Origin: Adineta vaga
Taxonomy: Eukaryota > Rotifera
Length of the DNA stretch: 64,000 bases
Reading direction: 5' to 3'
Assembly (NCBI GenBank): GCA_021613535.1
Contig: CP075493.1
Coordinates: forward strand, 3,844,001-3,908,000
Shown here: positions 26,083 to 40,568 of the stretch, piece after piece
Position numbering within the stretch: the first letter of the stretch is position 1
Layout of the letters: each line of letters opens with the position of its first letter
Position numbers and translations under genes: made by a program
Notes under the pieces: model-generated
Seen by the model: the letters and a program-made list of their open reading frames with translations, nothing else
Told to the model about the DNA's origin: nothing
Database searches by the model: none

Positions 26083-26658
26083 TGATTTCTTCTTCTTTTT
26101 GAAAATTTTACTTTAAAATGTGTGGTAATATATTCTGTTTGCACAACTTTGACGACTGCACGATCGTGTTGTTATGAGTGAATGCATTCACACACACACA
26201 TACGATTGAAAATTATTACTTTTTTTTTATTTCTTCTCATTGTCGACATCTTATTTTCTTTCGGTTCCGGGTGTGTGTGATGAAAAATTCATAGCAATCT
26301 AGTAATTTTTATAAATAGCTTCATTTCAAGAAAAAGAAAATCTATAATTTGACTATTTTCCTATGAGAAATCTATGTTTAAAAAAGATTCCTAGTTACTT
26401 TTATTGAATTATTCTTGTTGTCAGGAAATTTATAAAATATTTACAATTATGTAAATCATCGATTGAAAGCGAGGTTGTTTTTCTCAATGATTTATAGAAC
26501 GATTGATTTTATAAAGAAATAGTTTGATATTGTTATAGTTTCTAGTTTTTATTTCTCACACACGCACACACACACACACACATTGATCTGTATATATTTC
26601 TGTTCAAAGAAAAAGAAAAACCAAGCTCTATTACATACACAACAGAACAAAACAAAAT
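26083..26658. repeat. Intergenic with CA microsatellite
   Basis: Spacer between the 5' end of the LRR gene and the 3' end of the TRP-type channel gene. It contains an imperfect (CA) run at about 26556-26582. No coding content seen. Confidence 0.5.
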
Positions 26659-29600
26659 TTATTTCAGTCCAGCTGTCCTACCTAGAATAAGACTAGCTGA
26701 TAATGGTGACATTCGTTCTACTACTTGTCGTATAGCACTAACATCTTGATGAAGACGATTAACAGCTAATTGTAAATCAGTAACACGTTCACCTAAATCT
26801 TGTGGATAAGGTTGAATATGAGTGTCAATAGATGCTGGTAATGCTGGAAGAGTACCAGCACGCGCTTGTTGACGTGGTCCCATCATTGTTGTTGATCGAC
26901 GCGTTGTTGTTGCACTACTTGCAGAACCAGGAAGCATTCGAGTCATAGTCATATTAGTTCTATCAGCTTGTCCTAAGATGGATTCTTCGATTAATTCTCT
27001 CAAACGAGCAATTTCGTCCGTAATAGATAATTGATTATTTGTTGTCACTGTTGGTGTTGATGCTGATTGTTGAGGTACGTTTAACTGTTCTGAAGTAACA
27101 TGGACTGATGGCCGTCGTGATTGAATCGGTGTTGATGTATGTGAATTTTGCACGACAATATCTGGTTGTATTGATTGTTGTTTTGGTATTGATTGAAATT
27201 TATTCAATGTTGTATCGATATCATTAAATTTTTGTTGTAATTGTACACGAAATGTATCAAATTGTACTGTTTGCTTTTCAATCGTTTGCCGAAATGTTAA
27301 ATATGCTTTCGATTGTTGTTCTTCACGTGATTGTCCATAGACATCGAAATTAATATCTTTCCAATGTAATTGTAATGGTGAACAATAACGATGAATAGCT
27401 TCTTGATTTTGTGAACGTTTACGTTTTGATAAACGCCATTCATAATTGAGAATAACTTCTACACGTTCGAGTAGAAAACGTGCTTCCACAGTTGAAAATG
27501 CTTCGGTTTGTAAAGCATTTGATATTAAACCAATAAATATATTAATTGATAATATTGCAGTAAATAATAAATATGTTCCACATACAAATGAAGCAAAATA
27601 ACGATCAATCGCAGTAAATGAATCAATTGGAACTAAACAAATGAACATATGAATATGGTCGAAAGAATACAATGAGAAAAACGAATCTTACTATCATCAA
27701 CTAAAGCAATACGAAAAATCGAAAATAATAATGAATAAAATGTTTCAAATCCATTCGGTTCAATTAATCGACACGCTGATGTTGCATTCATACATCTTTC
27801 ATCGTCATAGCCAGATAATGAACCATTAAAAATATATTGTCCACGATTTCTATATGAATCAGAACTTCCATCATAAGGCGTTTGTAATTCATTAACTGAA
27901 CAATGTAATAAAGCATGTTCACAAATTTCGTGCGATTTTTCATAATCACTATGAAGAACTTGTTGACCGCCAAAAACAGCATAGAAAACAAATGCATATG
28001 GTGCAAGTAGAAACAGAAATACCAAAAGAAAACGTATTATATCATCAAACATCATACGAACCTAAGAAAAAGTCAAGAAGAATTATTTCATTTCATAAGT
28101 AAAAATTAAAAACTAATCTACTTACCATAATAACTAATTCTCCTAATTTAATTTCAACTAATTTCGATTTTAAAGATTTGACTGATATAATAATTGTACG
28201 GAAAAAGACCATAAAACGAAACCATAAACATAGAACTGTTATTGATGCTGTATACATATGTACACGTGCACGTAATACCGTATGTCCACTGATGTCAATT
28301 CCATGTGTGACTGTTGTTAAAACACAAAGTATATAGATAATCCAATCAAATAAATTATTCAAAGAATAATACATATAATAAGATTTGATACGAGTTCTTG
28401 CTCGATCTCGAAAACGTCGAGCAAAACGAGCCAAACGTGATCCACGTCGTTTTGAAGTCGGTGTTGGAAGAAATGGAGTATCAGGAACTGAACCAGGTGC
28501 ATTTTTCCTTTTTAAAATAGTTGGAGGATTGTTTGTTGAATCAGTTGCAGTGACAATCACATCGATCGGTGTTTGTTGAAATGGTTGTGATTCAGTATTT
28601 CGACCTTTGACTGTTGACGGAATTGTTGGTGGTAATGGATGATGTTGAGAATGATGAGAACGAATATTTGGTAACATCGATGAAGATTCATTGATAACAA
28701 TATGTTCAACTTCTCCCGAATCATCATTTAATTTTGCAATACTTCCACTTTTTTTGCCATCTAATTGCGATGATTGTCCAGTTGTCGTCGATTTATATTT
28801 ATTTTTTGATATTAAATCTAAACGTGCATTGGTTCGTTCAGATTCCCATATAAGATAATCTTCATAACGTTGTCGTGCATAAGTAATATCGATCATTTCC
28901 TGTACAATTTTCCATATTAAAAATGCAATACATATCGCCCATAATATACAACGCCAGATATCATGTGGAAAACGATAAACATAACGAACAGGAAATGGTG
29001 TAATTAATGATATACATGTCCATGCTAAAAGAAATACAACTTCAAGTGCCAAACCAATATAGAAATGTCTTGCTGCAAAATTATCCCATTTCCATTTGAT
29101 TAAACCTTTAATTAATGGATGAGTAATAAGATCAAGACGTTCATGATAATAAATAGCTTCTAACGGAGTTATTGAACGCATTAATGTACCATCGGGTCTA
29201 AATTTATGTGTTATGGATGGACGTGGTGCATAAGATGGAACATTTAATAATGATGGTCCAGTTGGATTATTCATTTGAGCAGTTGCTGTTGGTCGACTTA
29301 TCGATGATGAAACAGGATTTGGTGGTACTAATGGAGTTGTAACAGATTTATCGCGACTTTGAGTTTTGACTCGATTCTACAATAAAATAAACGAGAATTA
29401 AAAGAATTAAAAAAACGAAATCAATCAAACCTTTCGAAGATCAGAAGCAATAACTAATTCTTCAATAAGATTTGTTGAATCATTTGAATCGATTGTATCA
29501 AATTCTTCCCTAAAACAAAATTATAAATTAACTTTTTTTTTCCTCTCTTTCACAAAAGATTTCAAAATTAAATTATACCATGGTTCAATATGATCAAGAT

Positions 29601-32600
29601 AGAGATGAACAGCTTTTTGAACTTCATTAACAACAATTAATGAATCCATAATATCAAGTGCAATTGTACTTGATTCGTCACTGAATAATAATGCAAGAAA
29701 AACTTGCATACTATTATCTAATGATTTATACAAGCAAACATTACACTTCTCACATGGACGTAAATGATGTCCTGAGGGTGTTTGAATAAAACCTGTTTGT
29801 TTACAATTGAAACATTGACGTTTGGCTTGTGTTACACCTGTCGGTGAAACACCACAATGACCATCACGTAATGAATGTGATAGATGTTCATAAGATTCTT
29901 TCCATTTAGAATTAATTAATTTAATAATAGCATAATGTTTGAAATCATTTGCTAATTCTAATGGCGTTTTATTTTCATTATTTTTTGTTAACATCATATT
30001 TGCCCAGAACCAAAATTTTACACGAGAAATATTTAAGAAACATGTTAGAGCATTAGGCGTATCTTCTCGAGCTGCAAAAAAAGAAAAGACATATTCAAAT
30101 TTGATTTAATGTCTAATTATAATAACTTTTCTTTTACCTGCAATATGAAGTAAATTGTCTCCATTTGTTAAACTACATTCCGATAAATATGTTAATAATT
30201 CATTATCAGAAATAAATGAAAGTAAAGTTTCAAGTGAAACAGAATTATTTAAATTTAATCTCATATATGTATGAATAATCATATCACCATGTGTTGATGA
30301 ACGTACGCGTAAACAATTTCGATCTTTTTCAATTAATAATCGTACCATTTCATAATTATTCATTTGCATAGCCATTCGTAAATCTGTTGATTGTATACGA
30401 ATTTTTCCTTGATCAAGAAGAAGTTTACAAACATCATCATGATTATATAAAATAGCTAAACTAAGTGGTGATTGACCATCAGCATTTAGTTCATTTATAT
30501 CAACATTCGACGATTTGATTAATGTGCGAACTAATTCGATATTACCTAAAAAGAAGAAAAGCAAAGAAAAATAAATGATTCGTTTTGTCTTTGAACTACC
30601 TTTCTCAGTTGTTAAATGTAAAACTGTATTTTCTCGTATATCTTTAGAATTTTCATCAGCACCATGTCGAATTAAATATCTTGCTAATACACCATTGATA
30701 TTATCAGCACATTCATGTAATGGTGTTCGACCTTGTATATCTAATAAATTTAATTGTTCAGTATTCATTTTGTTGATTAGTAGAGCAGCAACATTGGCTT
30801 TTTCATTTGCACATGCTAAATGTAAGGGAGTTTTGCCCATTTTATTTGTTATTGTTAAATCTAAATGTGCATATTTCATTAATAATTTATACATTCGAAT
30901 ATTATCATCTCTTGCAACAAGATGAAGTGGAGTATTTCCATCTTTATTTGTTAAACTAACATCGCAATTATGTTGAAGAAGATATTGTACAAATGAATAA
31001 TTATCACAAAGAATTGCATCATGTAATGGAGTTTGTCCATCTCGATTTTGTGTATTTAATGATAAAGGATTTGATGTTAAAACACTATCATAAATAAATT
31101 TTTCATCAAGATATTTACAATAATGTAAAGTTGTATTTAATAATGGATCCACAGTATTTATATTCGTGACTTCAATATGTCGAAGAAAAACAGCGATTAA
31201 TTGAAAATTATTTTGTTCTAATGCATCAAGAAATGGTGTACGTCCAAGTTGATTTTGTCGATTGAAATCGGCTGATGTTTCAATTAATTTTTCGACATAT
31301 TTTTCATAATCAATCTCTTTTTTATTGACTAAATAATGTAAAAATGTATTTCCATGTTCATCACATGCATTGATATCTAATGAATGTTCAACTAATAATT
31401 GTATTGCATCAATACTTGGAAAATCACATAATAAGGGTGATCGTGGTAATTGAGAAAAATATCGTTTCCAATTGAAACTCGTGGTTAATTCAAAAAGTGC
31501 TTTCAAACATGAATCATATTGATATTTTACACAAATACAAACAGGTGTTTCCATTGAATTTAAACGTGTACCTTTTTGAAAATCTGCATCATTTTCTAAT
31601 AAAGCTTTTAATGCTTCAATATTATCTTCATAACAACTTATATGTAAAGGTGTACAACCATCTTCATCGAAAACATTTACACGTGCTTTGTAGTTTTTAA
31701 TCAATAAACGTATACTTAAACTATCATTTTTATGTGCAGCAACATGAAGAAGATGTGTTTGACTTGGATAATCTGAATAGAACTTACTTAAAAGGAACGA
31801 TTAAATAGATTCATAAAACATACCAAAATGTGATTCAAATGTTGGAACATTAACATCATCCATAACTTTGAGTAAAATCAAAGCTAAATCTGTATTCCGC
31901 GTTGCTAATGCATAATGTGCTTAAAATAAAAAGAATTTTATTTTTATATTAATTTATACAATCGTTAAATACAATATCTGATGTTTACCATCAAATCATA
32001 AACGAAGGTTACAGAGAAGATATTTGACAAGAAACATATATCAATATAGAATAATTAAATGACAAAATTGTTTTTCTTTTCATCTATCAATAATATCTGA
32101 CATACTAAGTAACTTTACTCTCTAAGTATTTTAATAGCATTCTTACACTTAATAAAACAGTTATGATCTATGAGGCATTACAAACCTGCTGTCCATCCAT
32201 AATCATTTTGTTTATCTGGATCACATCCACCTTTTTTGGTTAAATATTCAACAATATGTATGCATTCAACTGATTGTATTTCAGCACGTGCTAATAAATG
32301 TAATACTGTATTTCCTTCTTCGGTTACTGAATTTAATTGTGAACCATTACGTTCAAATTCTTGAATAACATCTAATGATGGTTGAGGTTCAGAAATAATA
32401 TATGTTAATAAAGCTTTATTTTGTGTTGCAGATGAAACTGAAGAATCAGGAGCATTTGTTCGACCAAAGAGAGTATTTTTTGCATCAGTTAATTTGGAAA
32501 ATATTGATTGTGTAGTTTTAGGTGATGTTGGAATATTCGTTTCATCAGTGACAACTAATGATTGCATTGAGGATGAATGTGATGATTCGTTGGATAGTGG

Positions 32601-32649
32601 TTTATTTGGATCTTGTAATGTTGGATTATCACTATCGTTTGATGAATGC
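26659..32649 (-). CDS. Ankyrin-repeat TRP-type cation channel (5' exon not identified)
   Basis: At least ten exons read in one continuous frame from 32649 down to 26659. Order: a serine-rich N-terminus, about 15 ankyrin repeats (for example DGQTPLHDAILCDNYSFVQY, DGNTPLHLVARDDNIRMYKL, MGKTPLHLACANEKANVAAL), a cysteine cluster (CFNC, then CEKCNVC, about residues after the last ankyrin), a pre-S1 segment (HPLIKGLIKWKWDNF), six membrane segments, a pore-like stretch (FYSLLFSIFRIALVDD), S6 (LLFTAILSINIFIGLISNAL), and a long cytosolic tail with heptad-like helices. This is the TRP superfamily plan, nearest to ankyrin-bearing TRPA/TRPV/TRPN types, but I cannot assign a subfamily. A plasma-membrane sensory or calcium-permeable channel is inferred. 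Basic/proline-rich linker lies between S1 and S2. The first visible exon starts at an acceptor without an ATG, so an upstream coding exon is missing from this call. Confidence 0.8.
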
Positions 32650-35600
32650 CTATCAAACAAAGACGAGAAAAAAAGACGGATTTTGTAATTTCTAGTATGC
32701 TATTTTGGGTAATGTTAGAGAACTAAATGAATATGAGAAGGTCAAAAACAAAAGAATGTATCTTCGTTAGAACGAAAGGGTAACATGCCTGTGATTTTTT
32801 GAAGATTTATATACAAAGAAAAAAGCGTCTGATAGATCAATTGATAGTTTTTTTTAAAAAAGAAAAAGAAATAGAGTATTTCATTGCTTTCTTTTTTAAC
32901 TGTATATCAATACTTACATATTTGCTGTTTTTCTCTTTTCTGTATGTACTCGATTGTCACTCGATAGAACGAGAAAATGAAGAGGATATCTTTAACTATT
33001 CTCTTATTATTCTAATGATCTAACAGATATAAGATGGAGGGAATGCCACTGTGATATTTGCCATCCGTCTTTCTTTTAGCTTCTAATTTCTCTTGGTTAT
33101 CGATCATTAACTGAATAATTGATCTGGTAAGCTCGACAGACAGTCCTTCACTTCAAAGTAACATAAAATAAATATTTTCTTCGAACAAAAAAAAAAGAAG
33201 AAGAAGAGAAATTTAGTTTTTTAACCAAAAATTGATTGACAAATAGACGTGTCAACATATGATTTGAAAAATTTGAACATCTTCGAAAAACATATATACT
33301 TACGATTGAATAATACTTAATAAAATATTTTATCTAATAAGCAAACGATCGAGTGACTATAAGTAAAGAGAAAGAAATTGATAATTTCACACTAAATCAA
33401 TGAGCTGCTCAAATTTTTCTCGATAATAGACCGTAAAAACCGAGAATACAAAGAAAGAAGATTTTTTATCTTGATAATAAGAAATATAAGCGTAGAAATA
33501 CATTGATGAAAGAGAGATATCCTTAAGGTTCGACAATTCAATCACCTTCTGTTTGATGTTCATAATGAATAAGAGAAAAGAAAACGTGAAGACGATCGTC
33601 TTCAGGTAGATTTAAAAAAATTTTCGTTAGGATGGTCGTTAATTAAAAGGTAATTAAATGCTTGTCGATAGATATCAGAAGAAAACATCAGCCACTTAAA
33701 GATGATATCTTTGATCATTACGATGAAAACGACAAGCAAAGGGAATAAAAACAGATGGTCTAATGACGATGTCATAATGAACGTCGAAAATATCTCTTAA
33801 TCAAATTTGTTATATTCTTTTGCATGAAATATGAATGGACATGGACATGTATAAGATAAATATGTTGAGTTATGGGATAAATCAGCTGCAAAAAGAAAAT
33901 GATGAATGAGATTAAATGACAGAAAAAGAAAATCATTTCTTGTCACGCAATGATATTAAACAGAAAAAAATAGATTTTTTTATTTATCAAAAAATATTTC
34001 AAATGCATAATCAATTCGACTTCATAGATTGGACGATGAATATAATAATTACAATATTTTTCTTTTCGTCTTTTTTTTTCTTAACAGTCATAGGATGTTT
34101 TTGCTTGTTATATGAGATCAAATGATATCATAATAACGAATAACAAAAGATCCTTGCGATACAAGAGAAGGAAATAGAAGTATCAGATATCTATAGATTC
34201 AATTAGTATCAATATTATTATTATTTATTCGAGAAATAATGTATATCTACTGAAGAATAGAATAGTAAGGACTATATCTGGTAATAATTAACATAAAATA
34301 AAGTACTCTACTTAAAACTATTCTGTTTTCTATTACTTCATTAAAATAGACATGTACTTTATCGTTACTTACCAAGGTAAACTAAATGATACCGTCGTTT
34401 GTTTGTCTGATTTTGACATGTGAAGATAATCTCTTGATTACTATCTATCGATTTCAGATGTATTTTCAGATATATATATATATGACAATTAATATCAATG
34501 TCTTTGTCTACTCTATTCTTAATAACAATCAATAAGAAGAGGAAAAAAAGTACTTCTCTACTTAAAACAAGAGTTCATATATGAATTGAATGAATAAATT
34601 TGCACTTGATGATTGATATTATTTCGTGCATTTACTTTTTATCTTCTCCGCCTATAGTAAAAGTCTAAACTAGCAGTTCAGTAGGCGAATGATCGTGTAA
34701 AAAAGGGATTAACATTTATCAAATAGATCTGATATACTTTCTCGTCTTGATTGGTGACTCTCACTAATTATATACAATGAAATACAATTAGTGTAAGTTG
34801 ATATCAAATATCTTAGTAAGAAAGAGAGAAGAAAAAAAGATACACATACAATAAAAGAATATTTACTGTGACTTATAATTATAAATTCAAACAAGTAGAT
34901 ATTAACATACGTTATACTTACTTGTCTAAAATATTTTTGTTAGACATAAATGAATCTTATACAAGTAGATGATGTAAATATCTGTCTGTAAGTTAACAAG
35001 ACGTATAGACGTTAACGTTTATTTTATGAATATATATATATATGCGTGACAATTTTACAAGTTTATTAGTGTGATAGTTATTCTTAGTGTAAATATCACA
35101 AAATAGTTCTAGACATCTCAGTTATCAGACATGTAATTCATTCACCCGTAATCGACAATCCACAGACAAATTATATACCAAAATAGGATGGGATCAATAA
35201 AGAAAAAAGATTATATTCTCACATTCATATTAGAGAAGTTATAATAGCAAAAGTAACTACAAAGTATATTCATCAATGAGACAGAGAGAGAGAGAAATAA
35301 TTTCGGTTAAATCAATTGCATTGAACCGAATATTTCTCATCAATCGAGAATAGTCATTATCGTGAGTCTATTTCTTCACAAATAGAATGCAAAACAAACT
35401 TCACGGATGAATGATTAAGAAATGATAAGATATAAAGTTTTGGGTTTAATTCAATAAAATACATCAACTTACATGATAATACAATAAATGTTAAAATTCA
35501 CGAAAATACGTCATTCAATTTATATAAAAATTGAAGTTGAAGATCAGATCAGCATTTGTTCTTGAATTTGATCAAACAGAGAGTACAATCATATAATCAA

Positions 35601-36175
35601 CAAATGTCAGTATGAGTCTAATACGATTCTTGACGAAGATGTTATCTGAGACAATACATAACCTCGTGTTCAATCAGTTCTATCTTTTCTCAGTAATACT
35701 TGTATTCCAGACACGAGTTAAGAAGAACTAGCTAATTGAAAGAATGTTATCCAACGAAGAATAAATAGTTCAGCCAGATAAAGGTTGCTTATATGAAGAC
35801 ATTAAGTATACAGTAATTGCTTCTCGGTCATTGATTATAATTATATTTCCAGAATGAGAATGCTCATTATGAACTTTAACACATGTACGTTTCTTCATTC
35901 GATGATGATTTGAAGAAAATCAACTCTTTCTCTCTCTTTGCATATTTATTACAGAGGAATCCTCATTCATCGAAGCCTCAAAATAATGAATGAATTAGAA
36001 ATATTTGAGTTTGTTTAATGTCGATAGATGGCGTTCTTGTAAACGAGATCCGCTCTAAATAATCCAATTGGTTTACATATTTGATCCAACAATACGTTTT
36101 TCTAATGCAATGCTACTACAGAACAGATCTATCTATCAGATTTAGATTTTCTAGTTCATTTCCATTAGATCTCAA
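32650..36175. other. Long intergenic region between divergent channel and OPA1 genes
   Basis: Both flanking genes point away from this region, so it should hold two promoters, the missing first exon of the channel gene and possibly the missing first exon of OPA1. Donor-like sites on the minus strand occur near 32925, 33300, 34372 and 34918 but I could not decide among them. Short TA runs occur near 34464-34483 and 35031-35042. No complete gene is supported. Confidence 0.45.
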
Positions 36176-39100
36176 ATGTCGTCACTCTTACGTCTTCGCT
36201 ATTTCATTCTCAGTACAACTGTTGGTGGAAGCTATGTTGTTCATCAAGTAATTTTATTCTTTTGTCAAACTCCGTTACAACTATGATATAAATTTAGAAA
36301 TATAAAGAATTACAAGAGAAATTTCCTGATATGACATGGATAAAAGATTGTATATCTGAACAAAATACCAATATTTTAACAAAGCATTTAACTGACATCA
36401 CTAATTCTGTTTCACAACCTATTTCCGTATGATAATCTTCTTCATAGATTTAATAATACTTTACAATATTTTTTGTCTATCTAGACTAATCTACAGAATC
36501 ATCTTAGATATTTACATGAAACATTCACAACTTATCTGTTAACAGCAATTTCTCCAAGTAGAATCGTTTATGTAATCTATAGGAGATTCTAATGTTGAAT
36601 TCTGTTTTTTTTAAGGATTATTGCTTGCTGGTCCATCGTTCTTTTCAGATGATTATCAGTTAAGACCATCAGGTAAAATGCACAATACTTTCATTTCTTT
36701 TTGATGTATTATTTGTTTCCTTTTTTCTTAGCTGATCTTTTTAATTTGGCAAAAGCGTATGAAAATACTCACGCAATGACTGAAGAACGCGATAAACTAA
36801 GCAAAGTTTGTTCTATTATTTTATAACGTAAATCAATTTTCTTCTGTAGGCTGCGCAATATCAAAATCATGGCCAACAAGAAAAAGTTCAACAAGAAATG
36901 ATGACAATTCAAATAAAATATCAACGTGAAATTGATCGATTAGAAAAAGAATTACAATCATTAAAAAAACAACTTCTTCTTAAACAAGATCGTCATTCAT
37001 CGAGCAAAAAACAACGAAGACTTAAAGTTGATTTGATTTGATTCTTGTACTATATATATATATCTTTTTATTTGTTCTAGAAATCACTGATTGATATGTA
37101 TAGTGAAGTTTTGGATGAATTGAACGAATATGATACTAATTATAATATCCAAGATCATTTACCACGAGTATGTAGATAATATCGAAGATTGAATTGCCGA
37201 AAATGTTTTCTTTTCAACTTAGGTTATTGTTATTGGTGATCAAAGTTCAGGTAAAACCAGTGTATTAGAAATGATCACTCAAGCACGAATATTTCCTCGG
37301 TTTGTTAGAATTTAGTTTGTTTTCTATGAAAATTAATTTCTTCTAGAGGTGCTGGTGAAATGATGACACGTAGTCCAGTCAAAGTAACATTGAGTGAAGG
37401 TCCTTATCATGTTGCCATTTTTAAAGATAATTCAAAAGAATATGATCTAACGAAAGAAACAGATGTATGAATTGAATGAAATTGAAAAGATAAACGTTGA
37501 ATATTTTATTTTGTATATTTAGTTAGCCGCTTTGCGAAAAGAAATTGAACTTCGTATGCGAGCATCAGTCAAAGAAGGTCAAACGATTAGTAATGAAGTT
37601 TGTTGAAAATCGTCTTGATGAATTCGAATGAAATGAATGAAAATATTGTTTTAGGTTATTTCATTGTCAGTTAAAGGTCCCGGTCTTCAACGTATGGTTC
37701 TCGTAGATTTACCTGGAATCATTAGTGTAAATTAATACGAATTTCTTGAATATGAGATTTTGTTTTTCGTTTTAGACAGAAACACTTGGTATGGCATCAG
37801 ATACAAAGAATTCTATTACTCGTTTAGCGAATAGTTACATGTCAAATCCTAATGCAATTATTCTTTGTATTCAAGGTAAAGAATTCTCTTGAAAATATCC
37901 ATTGATGTTAATTATGAAATTCATTAGATGGTAGTGTTGATGCTGAACGTAGTAATGTAACTGAACTTGTTTCAAAAATGGATCCACATGGCAAACGAAC
38001 GATATTCGTTTTGACTAAAGTTGATTTAGCTGAAGCAAATCTTCATGATACTGATCGAGTGAGTAGACGAAAAGAAAAGTTTTCTTAAAAAATTTCTCTC
38101 TTTTTTTGTTTAGATAAAAAAGATTCTTGATGGAAAATTATTTCCAATGAAAGCTTTAGGATATTTTGCAGTCGTTACTGGAAAAGGTTTGATTTTGATT
38201 GTATTTTTCACGAAAGATTTCAACTTTCTATAGGTAGTGCTGATGATCCAATTGAGTCAATACAGAAATATGAAGAAGAATTTTTTCGTAAATCAAAATT
38301 ATTCCGGTATGAACAATTGTTTTATTCGATGATTTTAACTTCTTGATGATAAATTCATTTAGAGATGGCGTATTTAAAGCAACACAAACAACAACACGTA
38401 ATTTAAGTTTTGCTGTTAGTGATTGTTTTTGGAAAATGGTTAAAGATAGTGTTGAACAACAATCAGATACATTTAAAGCAAAACGATTTAATTTAGAAAC
38501 TGAATGGAAAAATAGTTTTACAAAAATTCGTGAACAAGATCGAGTTTGTTCTTTTCATTCAAGTTTCATTTGTGATTGTACTTTCTTTTCAGGATGAATT
38601 ATTTGAAAAAGCTCGCGGAGAAATTCTTGATGAAGTTGTTAATCTTAGTCAAATACCTAGTCGTCAATGGTATATTTTATTTTGAATAATTGTTAAAAGA
38701 TACTTGATTTATTCCTTCTTAGGGAAGAAAATTTATCAAAACATCTCTGGTCAACAATGTCGAATTATATTTTCAATGATGTATTTTCTACTGCTGCTGA
38801 AACGACATCAGTCGGGTAAATGATTTCCTTGAGAATTCTATTTAAATAATTTTGTTTCGTTTTGTTTTTAGTGCTTTTAATACTACAGTTGATGTTAAAT
38901 TAAAACAATGGGCAGAAAAAGAATTACCACATCAATGTGTTCAAATAGGTCATCTTGTTTTATTAGATGAATTTCAATCATTAATTGAACGTGATCAAAA
39001 AAGTCGATCATATGATCCAGTTACACATGATTTGAAAATGCATGTTGTTCAAGCATGTCGATCAAGACATCAGTGGGATGCAAAAGCACTTGATTCACTG

Positions 39101-40189
39101 GTGAGAGAACGAGTGTTTTTTGTTTGTTAGTAATTTCGAATTGAAATGATGATAGAGAGTAATTCAAACTCAAGCATTACAAGATCGAAACGTACCGGAT
39201 AAACAGCAGTGGGAGTCAGCTGTTAAATTCATGGAAAATTCTGTACGAAATGAATTAGAACGTGAAGAATTGGAATTAATGTCAAATACGAATCAAAGTT
39301 CATGGAAGAGATATATTGGTTTAGAAAGATCTACCATAGAAGAAAAGCATCGTCAACAATGTGTTAAAGAATTAGATAAAGTTTTAACTGGAAGAAGACA
39401 ATTAGATCAAACAATGAAACATAATCAGACGGTAAGATTAGATCTTAAACATACATATATATATGAGAAACTTTTGTTTTAGTTTCAATCAACTCTCGAT
39501 CAAGATGAATTGACTACTGTAAAGAAGAATCTTCAAACACAAAAAATTGATGTATCCAATGATTTTGTATGTTTTATTTCTTTCATGTTTTTATTGATTC
39601 GAACATGTGTTTCTTGTCCTAGATTAATGAAACATGGCAACGTGTATATAAAATATATTTTCTCAAACAAAATCTAAATACCTGTGTGGATTGTCGACGA
39701 TTTTTCTATTATTATCAAAAAAGTTTTTCTGATCAGGGTGTATGTTTGTTTAGCTTGGTTATGAAATTAGGATTTATTTTTGTTTTATCTATTCTAGCTT
39801 GATTGTCGTGAGGTTGTATTCTTCTGGCGTTTAAAAAGAATGATTGAAATAACAAGTAATGCTATTCGACAACAAATATCAAATATTGAAAGTATGTTTT
39901 CTCCTATAATGTATATTATTCAAAGAAATTGATGATCGTTTTTTTTTATTCTTAGCTCGACGATTGGAACGAGAAGTGAAAGAAATTTTAGATGATTTCA
40001 GTAGTGATGAAACTTTGAAAGCAAATCTTTTAAAAGGAAAACGAGTTGACTTAGCAGAAGAATTAAGTAAGATATTCTTTCGTTTTTCTAATAAAGGTTC
40101 AAATGAATGATTCTTATATTTCAGAACGTGTTCGACAAGTTCAAGAAAAACTAGAAGAATTCATTGCAGCATTAGGTGCAGAAAAATAA
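36176..40189 (+). CDS. OPA1: OPA1, mitochondrial inner-membrane dynamin-like GTPase
   Basis: About twenty short exons with intact frame. The first readable residues, [20 protein letters not shown], match the OPA1 membrane anchor, followed by [17 protein letters not shown], a coiled coil ([18 protein letters not shown]-type), then the GTPase: G1 [14 protein letters not shown]2 region [16 protein letters not shown]3 VDLPGI, G4 TKVDLAE, and [18 protein letters not shown]. The middle/stalk and the C-terminal GED coiled coil end at AALGAEK. OPA1 fuses inner membranes and shapes cristae. The usual mitochondrial targeting region of roughly 90 residues is absent from this exon; an acceptor TTTTCTAG with an open frame precedes the ATG (36154), so a further upstream coding exon is likely. 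Confidence 0.95.
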
Positions 40190-40568
40190 TCCGGTTGTTC
40201 GATACTTCTTCGATGATTCTAATATGAATTACTCTTTTATGAATTCTTCTAGGAAATCCCCTCATTAGTCTATGTAAACCTATGATCTATTTTCAGTTTT
40301 CTTTTCGTATTCGACGTTATTTTTATGATAAAAGCCAGTAAAAAAATACTATTGCATACACATCAATATCCTCTAGTTATATGTAACACTCGCCATAATA
40401 TAGATTGTATTCAAGAACTCCTTTTATATATTCTCTGAGAAAAGAATACAAAGATGCAGATACATTTCCCTTATTTCTGTCAATATAAAAAAGTATAATA
40501 GAAAGAGAATTTCTTCAAATTACCATTCCACTTGAAAAATTGCTGATAATCATCATGCACGTAGTTCT

